Shown here: positions 1-11,084 of the stretch, piece after piece
Numbering within the stretch: position 1 is the stretch's first letter
How the letters are laid out: each line of letters starts with the position of its first letter
NCBI GenBank assembly: GCA_020631735.1
Contig: CM036231.1
Coordinates: forward strand, 6,103,831 to 6,167,830
Source of the DNA: Saccharum officinarum
Lineage: Eukaryota; Streptophyta; Magnoliopsida; Poales; Poaceae
DNA length: 64,000 bases
Direction: 5' to 3'
The notes under the pieces: model-generated
What the model was told of the DNA's origin: nothing
The model's input: only the letters and a program-made list of their open reading frames with translations
The model's database searches: none
Program-made: the position numbers and the translations under genes

Positions 1-845
1 TTACTTTTCTTAAATGCAAGTGATTGAACAAAGATGGTGGGCGGTTACAGGAACGTGAAGTCACAGTACCAAAGACAGACCGAGGAGGTTGAGGGGTCAG
101 GGAGTGGTATGAGGCAGTCCGAGGGCATGAGGAGCAAGAGCCTGAGCACTCTTCAGAGGGAGCTAGAGGCCCATCGCGAGTAGGAGCACGAGCGGGTGCA
201 GGAGGAGGAGGAGGTAGGGCAGGGGGACAATGAGGACGATGACGAGGACGAGGGCCAGGGGAATGATGAGGACGAGGGGCAGGGGGATGAGGTAGAGGGT
301 TCCTCTGCTTCTCAGCTGACTGTCTGGTTGCAAGGCCCCTCGGGGTTTCCTAGGCGTCCGATAGCTAATCGCCCGATGGTTCAGCCCAAAGGGCCTAGGT
401 ATGTTGAAAAGCGGTACTTTGACATTTGTTATGTTCAAATTCATAATATAAACTAATAATTTTTGTTAATTACTTGTGCAGATCCTTCGAGGTTGTTGCT
501 CCAGGTGATCACCACCGTAGGCCCAATAACATCCTGGGTGTTCTGTGCAAGTTGCACTTCCCTAGCGTAGTGACACTTGCCTCCACGACGGAGCCAGCCT
601 ACACGTTTGATCACTATGCAGTCATGCCAGATTTACCCGATCGGCTATGCAGGCAATACGCCAACAAGGCGGTGAGGACGGTGCATGAGATGTGGGTAAG
701 AAATCCTCACACTTCATTGCTCAATGCATCATATTATTTGAAAATTCTTTAAATAATGATTGGCTGCATCGCTTCTACTTGCAGGATTTCTTTAGAGTGG
801 AGCCAGGATATGAGCATGAGGCAAATCTAGTGGCTGTGAGAGCAT
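1..845 (+). pseudogene. Ptta/En/Spm-type plant transposase gene fragment, 3' part missing
   Basis: Three exon-like blocks are visible. The first is an acidic Glu/Asp-rich stretch ending near 397 at a GTATG donor. The second runs about 481-695, between a TGCAG acceptor and a GGTAAG donor. The third starts at 785 after TTGCAG. The second block reads in one frame with motifs such as NNILGVLCKLHFP and YANKAVRTVHEMW, and the third continues with DFFRVEPGYEHEA. This is the pattern I know from the Transposase_24 (Ptta/En/Spm) family of plant CACTA elements. The reading is cut at 845/846 by the copia insertion. The rest of the gene is not recognisable beyond the truncated 3' LTR. The 5' end lies outside the window. 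The family call is from memory of the family pattern; boundaries are inferred from splice signals. Confidence 0.6.
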
Positions 846-1477
846 TGAAAGCTCTATGTTTGGTGTTGGTAATAAGTGACAATGCCTAAGTACTAATCCT
901 ATGCCTAAGTTGTATATAGCATATGAGGATTAGTACATTCCAAGGTTGGTGGCAAAATGGACATGGTGATCATGATGGCCACACTTAGATTTGGACGCAA
1001 CCCTACATAATCAAGGCAAAGGTATATGCTTAAGGTTTGTGTTTTAGTAACCAAGACACCGAGTGGGTGTGGTTATATTATAGGATAGATAGCCGTATTA
1101 TAAAGAGGGGAATGACGCGGCTATTGAACTCCTAAGTGCCTCTAGGTGTGCATTTCATAATCATATGCATTTGGATAGAACTAATAACGCCTCAAAAAAT
1201 GATTGTGAAAATACTAACACACTCGCACATGACGAGATCACTTGGTGGTGTTAGCACTTTTGCGATGGCGTTGGAGTTTGAGCGGTAGAGAGGGTTTGGG
1301 GTTCAGGCGTTTTCGAGGAATTGAAACGCCTATTTTCCTTTATGCCAATGTCAAGATTTGGAGGCGTTGTCACATGATGTTTCATGAGCTAAAACATGTG
1401 CTAAAGTGACACACATACTTAGTCTAGCTCATCTGTGAAAGGGTGAATCAAACGGAGGCGAACGGAGGTCACAGCGG

Positions 1478-1855
1478 TGACCGGACGCGGTCTCTGTGTG
1501 ACCGGACGCGTCCGGTCAGTGCTCAGCGTGTGACCGTGTCTCGGTTCTCTGATCGGACGTGGTGGCGTGTCTGGTCATGATCGACCGAACACGTCCGGTC
1601 GTTCTGGGTGCTTACTAGACTCTAACCGGACGCTGGCACTGTGGCATCTGGTTCGTCTAGCAGCGCGTCCGGTCGCTGATTCGCTGGAGCGTTGCTCGGC
1701 TTGACCAGCGTGTCTAGTCAGCTACGGGACCAGTGCGTTCGGTCGAGCTTCGCGTGTCCAGTCATTGCAACCAGCGCGTCCGGTTGTGCTTCGTGCATGA
1801 GTGGTGTACGCACCTACGCGTTCGGTCCACGCGACCAGCACGTCCGGTCAGCGTG
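1478..1855. repeat. Degenerate array of palindromic CCGGACGCGTCCGG-type words in the LTR U3
   Basis: About ten decayed copies of a GC-rich self-complementary word lie at irregular spacing (for example at 1500-1517, 1591-1600, 1663-1673, 1777-1784 and 1839-1849). Many copies differ by CG-to-TG or CG-to-CA changes (TGTCTAGTCA, CGTGTCCAGTC), as expected from deamination of methylated CpG. The array lies just upstream of the TATA box. Confidence 0.75.
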
Positions 1856-1903
1856 ACTGCAGCTGTTTCAAGTGTCTAACGGCTATATTCGAAGGGGTAT
1901 GTC

Positions 1904-1911
1904 TATAAATA
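1904..1911 (+). promoter_or_regulatory. TATA box of the copia 5' LTR
   Basis: TATAAATA follows the GC-rich repeat array and precedes pyrimidine-rich sequence. It is a good candidate for the U3 promoter, with transcription starting about 30 bp downstream. Confidence 0.55.
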
Positions 1912-2812
1912 CTCATTGGCCGGCTCAAAGCTCTACCTCTTGCACTCTTTGACATACTTGTGAGCACTTTGAGCTAAGTAACTCCCCTCCCACTCATCTC
2001 TCTTGCTTCTTTGCATATTCGAAGTGAGATTAAGTGATCCAAGTGCATTTGCATTGTGAGATTGCATCTAGTTGGCACTTGGTGGTTGATTTGCTGTGGG
2101 ATTCTTGTTTCTCTTGGTGGTTGCCGTCACCTAGACGGCTTGGAGCAGCTTGGAGGCGTTGGCAAGAGTTGGTGATTGTTCTTGGCCACCTCCGGTGATT
2201 GTGAGGGGTTTGTGCCTACCTCGGCGAAGCGCCAAAGGCAACATTAGTGGATTGCTTGTGTCATTTGCAACCTTTTGCCATTTGGTAGGTTCTTGTGGCG
2301 CCTTTCGAGAGGCTCGGTGTGTGACCGATTAGCCACCGAACCATGTGGTGAAGAGGGACACAACGGAAACTAGCGTGCCGGCAAGCTTGTGAATCTCGGT
2401 ATAAATCTTGTGTCATCACTTTCTTATTGTGACTAATCGATCCCGGTGGTTGTGTATTGTGGAATTCATATCTTGATCATTTTGATTGGTTGGCTCAATA
2501 CTTCGCCCCTCGGTGATACCCTTCTAACTCTCTCTTGCATTATTCTCTTAGTTACCTTGCTAGCTTGTTAGTGTAGCTCTTAGCTTGTGTAGCTAGTTAG
2601 CTTTAGTTGTAAGCTAAGTTGTGCGGTTTGACTTTTGCGGTTGAGTGCAAATATACTAGAATTGTGAATTGGTTAGGTGGCTTGCAAACACCCCGTAGGC
2701 TAAGCAAAACTCGCATCTCGCTTTTTGTTATATTGATAAACTTGTTTAGCTTGTCTTTGTAGAATTTTTTAAAAGGCTATTCACCCCCCTCTAGCCATCA
2801 AGGCTATTCAAG

Positions 2813-2824
2813 TGGTATCAGAGC
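2813..2824 (+). other. Primer-binding site, initiator tRNA-Met type
   Basis: TGGTATCAGAGC is the canonical plant retrotransposon primer site complementary to the 3' end of initiator tRNA-Met. It lies two bases after the LTR end. Confidence 0.92.
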
Positions 2825-2864
2825 TATGGTCACCGTTTGTAAAGCTTAACAACCTCGGTGTAAG

Positions 2865-4633
2865 ATGACTCAAGTTGTGTTCAACCATATCGGAGGCAAG
2901 CCTCTATTCTTTGATAGTGTCTCATCTTTTGATCATTGGAAAAGAAAGATGAAGCAATATCTTGGCTCTATTAATGAGAAGGTTTGGGATGTGACATGTA
3001 ATGACTATGCTATTATTGATCCTGATAACCTCACCAACAATGACCGTATCAACAACCAATGCAACACTATAGCTCTCAACACTCTCTACAATGGGATTGA
3101 TGCAAAGGTTTTTCAGCAAATCAAGGATCTTGAGATGGCAAGTGAAGTGTGGATAAGATTAGAGGAAACATATGAGGGCACTTCAACGATAAAGAGTGCC
3201 AAGCTCTATATGCTCAAGGATAAGTTTGCAAGCTTCAAGATGAAGGATGATGAGTTCATACCGGAGATGTTCTATAGGCTACAAGTTATTGTCAATGATC
3301 TCAAGAGTCTAGGAGAAGATGTCAAGGACAAGAACTTCTCTCATAAGTTCTTGATGAACTTACCTAAGAAGTTTGCTGTCTTGAGGAAGATGATCCAAAG
3401 AGAGGGTTTGGACAAGGTGACTCCAAACCAAGTGCTTAGAGATGTCATGACCGATGCTCAATATGATGATGATGAAGATGAAGATGAGAAGAAGGAGATC
3501 AAGGTCAAGCAAGAGAAATCCATTGCATTCAAGGCTTCATCTTCTAAGGGCAAGAGCAAGGTGGAGAGCGATGATGATGATCCATTCGATGATAAGACCA
3601 TGGCCCTCCTTGTGCACAAGATGGGAAGGTTCATGAAGAAGAAAGGATATGGGGCAAGGAAGAGGAGAGACACTATGAAGGCAAAGATCCTTTGCTACAA
3701 TTGCAATAGCCCCGATCACATAGTGGCGGATTGCCCCTATGAAGATAAGAGATTTCATAATGGGGACTTGAAGCTCAAGAAGAACAAGAAGGATAAGAAA
3801 GAGAAGGAGAAAAAAGCAAAGAAGAGCTTCACATTCAACAAGAAGAAGAAGGGTGGTGGTTATGTGCTCACACTTGGGATAGTGACAACTCCGATAGCGA
3901 TGATGATGCAAGCTCTAGTGATGATGAAAGGACTACTCGGCGAGCCATTGCAAGCATCGCCCTCTCCAACAAGCCATCCATCTTCGACACTACATCGACA
4001 TGCCTTATGGCCAAGCCTACCAAGGTAAAATATGATAATAGTGATGATGATTCTTGTGCTAGTAATGGTTGTAGGAGTGATTATGAGGAGGATGAGGACT
4101 ACTCCAAGGATGATCTATTGGGCATAATAGATCAAATGAGCAAGGGCTACAAGAGGACCACCAAGAGATGCAAGATCTTGGAGCAAGAGCTCATTGCCAA
4201 GAGCAATAAAAATAATGCCTTGATGGAGGAGCTTGTTGCTCTAAAAAAGAGTAAGGAGTGCAAAGGAATTGAACAAGAGCTCAAAGCTCTTAGAAAATCC
4301 TTTGATGAGCTAGAGGCCTCTCATGAGTGTCTAAAGGAAGACCACGAGGATCTTGAAGTTGCTCACACTAGGCTTAAGGAAGCCCACTCCACTCTGCTTG
4401 AGCTCATCAAGGAAAAGGACCTCAAGTTGGAGAAGTTTATGAAGGAAGCTAAGGAGGAGCAAGTGATTGTCACTTGTGATATTGGACTAACATGTTATAT
4501 TATTAATAATTCTTTATTTGTTGGTCCTACTAATGCTTCATGTAGCTCATCATCATCCACCGCAACCAACTCTATCTCTACTACTAGTGATTCATCACTC
4601 ATGGTTGAGAATGAGACTCTCAAGGGTGGATGA
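2865..4633 (+). pseudogene. gag: copia gag (capsid and nucleocapsid) with coiled-coil extension, frameshifted
   Basis: The first ATG after the primer site opens a 387-codon frame (2865-4028). It has the UBN2/copia gag pattern: an N-terminal FDHWKRKMKQYL block, the core to about residue 195, then a Lys/Asp/Glu-rich linker. A zinc knuckle CYNCNSPDHIVADC (C-x2-C-x4-H-x4-C) lies near 3692-3735. The frame then changes, and a second frame (4007-4633) encodes an acidic, heptad-rich segment (EELVALKKSKE, KALRKSFDELEA) typical of the extended gag of this lineage. A further frame change near 4630 leads to a second, broken CCHC-like segment with an in-frame stop at 4818. The product would be the virus-like-particle protein; it cannot be made intact here. 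Confidence 0.85.
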
Positions 4634-7600
4634 TCTCACCCGCGCATTAGGCAATGCCTATGGTGGGGATGCTCGCTTACTAAAATGCTTGGATAGCCAA
4701 AGGTTCTCTCTTAACAAAGAGGGTTTGGGCTATACTCTCAAGAAGAGCAAGGCGGCCTTTGCAACTCACAAGCCTAGCTTTGTGAAGAGCAATGGTCGGT
4801 TTTGCAATAGATGCAAATAAGTTGGGCACCTAGAGCATAATTGCAACAAAATGAACAAGAACAAGAAAAATGCTAATGTACCTTACATTCCTTTTGATTC
4901 TTGTTATGTGCTTACCAAGGGTGAGAAAGGTGTGCATGCTAGGTTTGTTGGTACACCAATTATGGGCCCAAAGAAGAAGGCCATTTGGGTACCAAAGAAC
5001 TTAGTTACTAACCTCCAATGGCCCAAGTAAGTATGGGTACCTAAAAGACATTAATTTATTTTGTAGGTAAATTACAAGGCCGGAGGAAGGCATTGGGTGC
5101 TTGATAGTGGGTGCTCTCAACATATGACCGATGATTCAAGAATGTTCAACTCTCTCAAATCAAATAATAGTGGCATTGATAGCATCACATTTTGTGACAA
5201 TATCAAGGGTGATGTAAAGGCTCTTGTAAGGATTGCAATCTCAAATGATCATAGCATTTCTAACGTGCTCTTAGTTGAAAAGTTGAACTTCAATCTTCTC
5301 TCGGTTGCTCAATTATGTGATCTTGGTTTCAAGTGCATTTTTGGTGTTGATGATGTGAAGATAGTTAGCGTTGATGACTCCAATTTGATCTTCAAGGGTT
5401 TTAGATATGAGAATCTATGCTTGGTTGATTTCAATGGTAGTGACACTCAACTTTCAATATGCTTGCTCACCAAATCAAGTATGGGTTGGTTATGGCATAG
5501 AAGACTTGGTCATGTTGGCATGAAGCAATTGAACAAGTTAATGAAGCATGACTTAGAGGCTTGAAGGATGTTACATTTGAGAAAGATAAGCTATGTAGTG
5601 TATGTCAAGCCGGAAAGCAAGTAGGCAACACTCATCCATTGAAAAGCATCATGAGTACTTCCAAGGCATTTGAGTTGTTGCACATGGATCTATTTTGGCT
5701 AACTACATACACAAGCATTGGTGGCAACAAGTATGGCTTTATGATTATGGATGATTTCACTAGATACACATGTGTATTCTTTCTCGTGGACAAGAGTGTT
5801 GTATTGGACATATTCAAGAAGTTCATCAAGAGAGTGCAAAATGAGTTTGAGACCACAATCAAGAAAGTGAGAAATGACAATGAAAGTGAGTTTAGAAACA
5901 CAAGAGTTGACGAGCTATGTGATGAGCTTGGAATCAAACATCAATTTTTGACCAAGTATACACCTCAATCCAATGGCCTAGTTGAGTGAAAAAATAGAAC
6001 CTTGATTGATATGGCAAGATCAATGTTGAATGAGTATAATGTGAGTCATTCATTTTGGGCCGAAGCAATCAACACGGCTTGCTTCTATAGCAACCGCCTC
6101 TATTGCCACAAGTTCCTAGAGAAGACATCATATGAGATCTTAAATGGAACAAAGCCCAACATTACATACTTTCGGGTATTTAGTTGCAAATGCTACATCT
6201 TGAAGAAGGGCACTAGATTGAGCAAGTTTGAGAAGAAATGTGATGAAGGATTCTTACTTAGTTACTCCACTACTAGCAAAGCTTATAGAGTTTGGAATTT
6301 GGCTAGTGGTTTACTTGAGGAAGTTCATGATGTTGAGTTTGATGAAACAAATGGCTCTCAAGATGAGGAAGATAACTTAGATGATGTGAGAGGAACTCAA
6401 TTGACCAATGCTATGAAAGAAATGGATATTGGTGATATTAGGCCAAAGCAAGTGATTGATGTGGATGACTACAAAGATCAAGTGCTCCAAAGTCCAATTA
6501 CACAAGCTAGTGGTTCTCTAATACAAAATCAAGCTAGTACATCATCTCAAGTGCAACAAGATCAACAAGTGGCTAGTTCATCATCTCCAACTCATGATCA
6601 ACATCAACATCCAAGCAATCAAGTGTAAGTGCTTCAACCAACCAACATTGCTAGAGACCATCCATTGGATTCCATCATTGGTGACATACAAAGAGGAGTT
6701 CAAACTAGATCAAGATTGGCATCATTTTGTGCTCACTCTTCTTTTGTGTCAATGGAAGAACCCAAGGACATTGATAGAGCATTGAGAGATCCGGATTGGG
6801 TAAATGCAATGCATGAAGAGCTCAACAACTTTAAGAGAAATGAAGTATGGGAACTAGTTGAAAGGCCTAAGGATCACAATGTCATTGGAACAAGATGAGT
6901 CTTTTGCAACAAGCAAGATCAAGATGGGATAGTAGTAAGGAACAAAGCAAGACTAGTGGCTCAAGGTTACACACAAATAGAGGGTCTTGACTTTGGTGAA
7001 ACATATGACCCGGTTGCAAGATTGGAAGCAATTAGGATCTTACTTGCCTATGCTTGTGCTCACAATATCAAGTTATATCAAATAGATGTGAAGAGTACAT
7101 TTCTCAATGGGTACATTCAAGAAAAGGTGTATGTGGAGCAACCTCCCGGTTTTGAAGATGTCAAGAAACCCAATCATGTCTACAAATTGAGAAAAGCTTT
7201 ATATGGATTGAAGCAAGCACCTAGAGCATGGTATGAAAGATTGAGGGACTTCTTGCTATCCAAAAGATTTGTCATGGGCAAAGTGGATACTACTCTCTTC
7301 ACCAAGAGGATTAGGAAAGACTTGTTTACGTTGCAAATATATGTTGATGATATCATATTCAGTTCAACCAATCAAGATTATTGTGATGAGTTTGGGAAAA
7401 TGATGGCAAAAGAATTTGAAATGTCAATGATTGGTGAACTTAGTTTCTTTCTTGGACTTCAAATCAAACAAATGAAGGAAGGAATATTTGTAAGCCAAAC
7501 CAAATACATAAAGGATATGCTAAAGAAGTTTGGTATGGAAGATGCAAAAGGAATAACTACTCCAATGAGCACTAATGGAAGCTTGGATAGTGACAAGAGT

Positions 7601-8293
7601 GGCAACATGGTGGATCAAAAGCTATATAGATCAATGATTGGTAGCCTACTCTATGTGACGGCATCAAGGCCCAATGTAATGTTTAGTGTATGCATGTGTG
7701 CAAGATTTCAAGCCTCACCAAGAGAAAGTCATTTGAAGGAAACAAAGAGAATATTGAGGTACTTAAAACATACATAAGATGTTGGATTATGGTATCTCAA
7801 AGGTGCAAGCTTTGAGCTAGTTGGATATTCAGATTCTGACTATGCCGGTGACAAAGTGGAGAGAAAGTGCACTTCCGGGATTTGTCAATTGTTGGGAAGA
7901 TCACTTATCTCATAGTCATCCAAGAAGCAAAATAGTATTGCACTATCTACCGCCGAGGCCGAATACATCACCGCGGGTAGTTGTTGTGCACAAATCTTGT
8001 GGATGAAGGCAACATTGAAGGATTTTGGAATCAATTTCAAGAATGTGCCATTGCTATGTGACAATGAAAGTGTCATGAAGCTAACCAACAATCTGGTTCA
8101 ATATCAAAGAACAAAACATATTGATAGTCGCCATCGCTTCATTAGAGATCATCAACAAAAGGGTGACATTGCAATTGAGAATGTGGGCACCAAAGATCAA
8201 TTAGCCGATCTATTCACCAAGCCACTTGATGAGAAGAGATTTCACAAGCTAAAGAATGAGTTGAACATAATTGACTTCTCCAACATGAGTTGA
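4634..8293 (+). pseudogene. pol: copia pol: protease, integrase, reverse transcriptase, RNase H; multiply broken
   Basis: Domains appear in copia order. Protease-like VLDSGCSQHM is near 5098-5127. The GAG-pre-integrase/HHCC region LWHRRLGHVG is near 5490. The integrase core has HMDLFW, an Asp in RNDNESEF, and Glu in YTPQSNGLVE before the stop at 5987. RT has KLYQIDVKSTFLNG and the catalytic YVDD at 7340-7351. RNase H has STAEAEYITAGS near 7940. The frame shifts near 5560. In-frame stops interrupt the pol frame at 5987, 6626, 6896, 7775 and 7913, and earlier at 4818 and 5028. Three of them (5987, 6896, 7913) replace a tryptophan codon that is conserved in the family. The end at 8293 matches the usual C-terminus after the ADLFTKPL motif. 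It is non-functional in cis. Confidence 0.9.
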
Positions 8294-9423
8294 TGCACCT
8301 CATATATGACATGTCTCTTCTTCTTGAAATTGGTTGACATGTCATACATTCTATGCTAAGGACTCGTTTAGTGCATCTAATCATAATTTACATGTTCTAG
8401 GCTCATTCATGAAAATCAAATGAATTTGAAGGTTATATGGTGCCACTATTGTTTCTTTGCTATGTATGATCTAGTGGTAGCATATAACTTGTTTAAGTAG
8501 CTTGTGATCCTAAGTGTTTTATCTAGATAACTTGTTTAAGTATTTGCTTCAACATGGTGCATGATAACCCTTCTAGTGAGGTGTAAAAAAGCTTGCCCTT
8601 GGATCAAACCAAAGCATTTCACTTATGCAAACAATCTAGGTTGAATCACAAACTTGATCCTCACCCCATAATTCAATATGATAATCTATCTAAAATTAGT
8701 CCCTTGTGGTTATTGGTGCCAAAGGGGGAGAAAATGTTGTTCACAAAGTTGTTCACAAAGATAAATTCTAAAGAGGGAGAATACCTAAAGGGGAGAATTG
8801 ATAAAAGAAGGGGATCAACTAAAATTTTGAGCACACAAGTAGGGGGAGCAAGCTCTTAAACATGAATGTTGCATTTCTTTGTGCACTTCATATGTATGAT
8901 GCATAGTTATGCATTTCTTTTTCTTCGATACATTGCTTGTGTGGTGACTTGCTAGTATAATTTGAATGGTATATTAAGGTACTAGCATGGATAGAAAGTA
9001 GTTAGATTTTTCTTGTTTCATGTTTTTCAAAGTGGTACTAGAGCCTTGCTTATAATGTTGATCTCACGAGGTTTCTAGTTATGCTTGTGCTTTTCTAAGT
9101 GGTATCTAACTACACAAGGTGCTAAGATGGTGTTTATCACTACTCTGATGGTATCACGCTTCAAAGGTCTATAATCTAAAACACTTAGCATCTATTGGTA
9201 GTCAATGCCCCTATATTTACCTATCTAAACATATATGCTTCCTAAATCCAAACATATAGCATACATGTAGGGGGAGCCATTGCTATCAACTTGATTTTAT
9301 GATCACTTGTCCATACTTCTTACACATGGTAACATATTTGGGCAATGTGACATGAAGTCAATCAAAATTTTATCATAATATTTTTGTGAAAGGGTTGTCA
9401 CCAATTACCAACAAGGGAAAGAT
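8294..9423 (+). other. Non-coding tail of the copia element with several purine tracts
   Basis: No credible ORF lies between RNase H and the 3' LTR, and I see no envelope-like gene. Purine-rich PPT-like tracts recur: AAAGGGGGAGAAAA near 8721, AAAGGGGAGAA near 8798, TAGGGGGAGCAAG near 8840, TAGGGGGAGCC near 9269, and the one abutting the LTR (AAGGGAAAGA, 9413-9422). The last is the true polypurine tract by position. Confidence 0.7.
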
Positions 9424-9933
9424 TGAAAGCTCTATGTTTGGTGTTGGTAATTAATGACAATGCCTAAGTACTAATCCTATGCCTAAGTTGTATATAGCAT
9501 ATAAGGATTAGTACATTCCAAGGTTGCTGGCAAGATGGACATGGTGATCATGATGGCCACACTTGGATTTGGACGCAACCCTACATAATCAAGTCAAAGG
9601 TATATGCTTAAGGGTTATGTTTTAGTAACCAAGACACCTAGTGGGTGTGGTTACATTATAGGATAGATAGCCGTACTATAAAGAGGGGAATGACGCGGCT
9701 ATTAAACTCCTAAGTGCCTCTAGGTGTGCATTTCATAATCATATGCATTTGGATGAACTAATAACGCCTCGAAAAATGATTGTGAAAATGCTAACACACT
9801 CACACATGACGTGATCACTTGGTGGTGTTAGCACATTTGCGATGGCGTTGGAGTTTGAGCGGTAGAGAGGGTTTGGGGTCCTCTCTCTCCCGCCGAGCTT
9901 GCGAGGCGGGATTCAGATGTTTTCGAGAAATAG
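9424..9933 (+). repeat. 3' LTR remnant of the copia element, truncated
   Basis: It matches the 5' LTR from its first base (TGAAAGCTC) to the GAGAGGGTTTGGGGT block. A 31-bp pyrimidine/GC insertion follows (9880-9910), and the match resumes as ATTCAGATGTTTTCGAGAAAT before ending near 9933. About 1.45 kb of LTR, including the GC repeat array and TATA box, is absent. Confidence 0.85.
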
Positions 9934-10295
9934 TTGTTGGGCAATGATCTTCTTTCTTTTTTTTCAAAAAAAGAAGCGTATCGGCACAACGACTCTCACG
10001 CTCCGAACCAAATTGCAAATAATATACACGTTCTTCAACTCGTTCCACTACGGTAGAAATACAACACATAAATATCTCTCTTGTATTGCGAACAATAATA
10101 TACAAATATAATTCATATATAACTATATTAGGTTAATTAGGTCTATCCAATTTATTTACAGTTCTACAAAGGAAACTGTTGCTTCCTTATTGCCTTATAT
10201 AAATGTACAAAAAGATCAGGCATGAAGGCATTTTTTCTTTACTGTATTGCCCTTTCATACAAATGGCATCCAAAACTTTAGGATGCAGCCATATA
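9934..10295. other. AT-rich intergenic DNA, no gene seen
   Basis: No domain, splice-bounded ORF or repeat family was recognised here. Confidence 0.5.
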
Positions 10296-10443
10296 CTCCA
10301 TCCATTTTAAATTATAAGTCGTTTTAATTTTTTATATACATTTTTACTATATATCTAGATATAATAATATATGTCTATATATCTAGCAAAAATAGATATA
10401 TCAAAAAAAGTTAAAAGCAACTCATGATTTGTAATAGAAGAAG
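10296..10443. mobile_element. Stowaway-like MITE, diverged
   Basis: It begins CTCCATCCATTTTAAATTATAAG and ends with the decayed inverse AATAGAAG, flanked by TA on both sides (10294-10295, 10444-10445). The interior is AT-rich and can fold. The right end is degraded, which lowers confidence. Confidence 0.55.
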
Positions 10444-10599
10444 TACTAGGCAACTGCATCATGTCTACCAAACCGTCACAAGGTATTACTAATATTTAAT
10501 GTGTGCTGGCGATCGAACAGACGGCGGATCCTGCGGTGGCCATGTCGGGCCAGGCCCAATCGTCCACCCAAACAGTTCCCAACAAAAAGGGGCAACCGG

Positions 10600-10825
10600 G
10601 CATGTTCGTTTTGACACATGGGTTGAAAACGGACGGAATTTTTTCTCTACCGTTCCGTTTTGTTTACTATATTTTTCTGTCCGTTTTCGTATTTATGAGA
10701 TCCTGTTTTCGTATTTATAGAAGTAAAAAATGATGTTTTTCGTCCGTTTCAGAGTAATTCCGTTTTAATACGGAATAGACTCGTATTTATCCTGTTTTTA
10801 TCCCGTTTTCAATTTTATGCTCAAC
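10600..10825. repeat. Ac/Ds-like subterminal hexamer region (hAT remnant, tentative)
   Basis: The stretch is dense in CCGTTT, CCGTTCCGTTTT and AAACGGA-type hexamers in both orientations. This resembles the subterminal AAACGG repeats of maize Ac/Ds. No clear terminal inverted repeat or 8-bp duplication was found, so this is only a compositional resemblance. Confidence 0.3.
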
Positions 10826-11084
10826 ATGTTCAAAAATTACATATCCTTATGTTATGTTAATATAACTACGAATCACCAAATATGCATATCATGTAAATAA
10901 GGGCTGCTAGTGTCCACCCATTGGACCATAACTTTGTGCAGATATTTTTTCTGCCCACTTTTCTCACCCACACCCGTAACTGCCCACCGTAACCCGTGTT
11001 GGCAAAGCAGCAGAACAGGGCGCGCGCGCGGACGGATGACAGGTTGTCCCATCGCATGGGGTCTACTCACCCACAATGCAAATA

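Larger units (their letters stand above)
846..2810 (+). repeat. 5' LTR of the copia element
   Basis: The LTR starts TGAAAGCTC and ends ...GCTATTCA, giving TG...CA ends, two bases before the primer-binding site. The first 460 bp are repeated at 9424. It holds an array of decayed CCGGACGCGTCCGG-like words (1478-1855) and a TATA box. The 3' end at 2810 rests on the CA plus primer-site spacing, because the matching part of the 3' LTR is missing. Confidence 0.85.
846..9933 (+). mobile_element. Ty1/copia LTR retrotransposon, SIRE/Maximus type, decayed
   Basis: The order is 5' LTR (846-2810), primer-binding site (2813-2824), gag, protease, integrase, RT, RNase H (to 8293), a 1.1-kb non-coding tail with purine tracts, and a 3' LTR remnant (9424-9933). 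Integrase before RT defines copia. The long gag with an extra coiled-coil domain and the purine-rich post-pol tail fit the SIRE/Maximus lineage. Where both LTRs can be compared (about 460 bp) they look roughly 95% identical by eye, so this is not a recent insertion. No intact ORF spans gag-pol. The 3' LTR is truncated, so no target-site duplication can be checked. The element sits inside the transposase fragment at the window start. Confidence 0.93.

Noticed and set aside
163..456. Separate acidic protein gene at the window start
   Set aside because: It is the exon upstream of the transposase block and shares its splice pattern.
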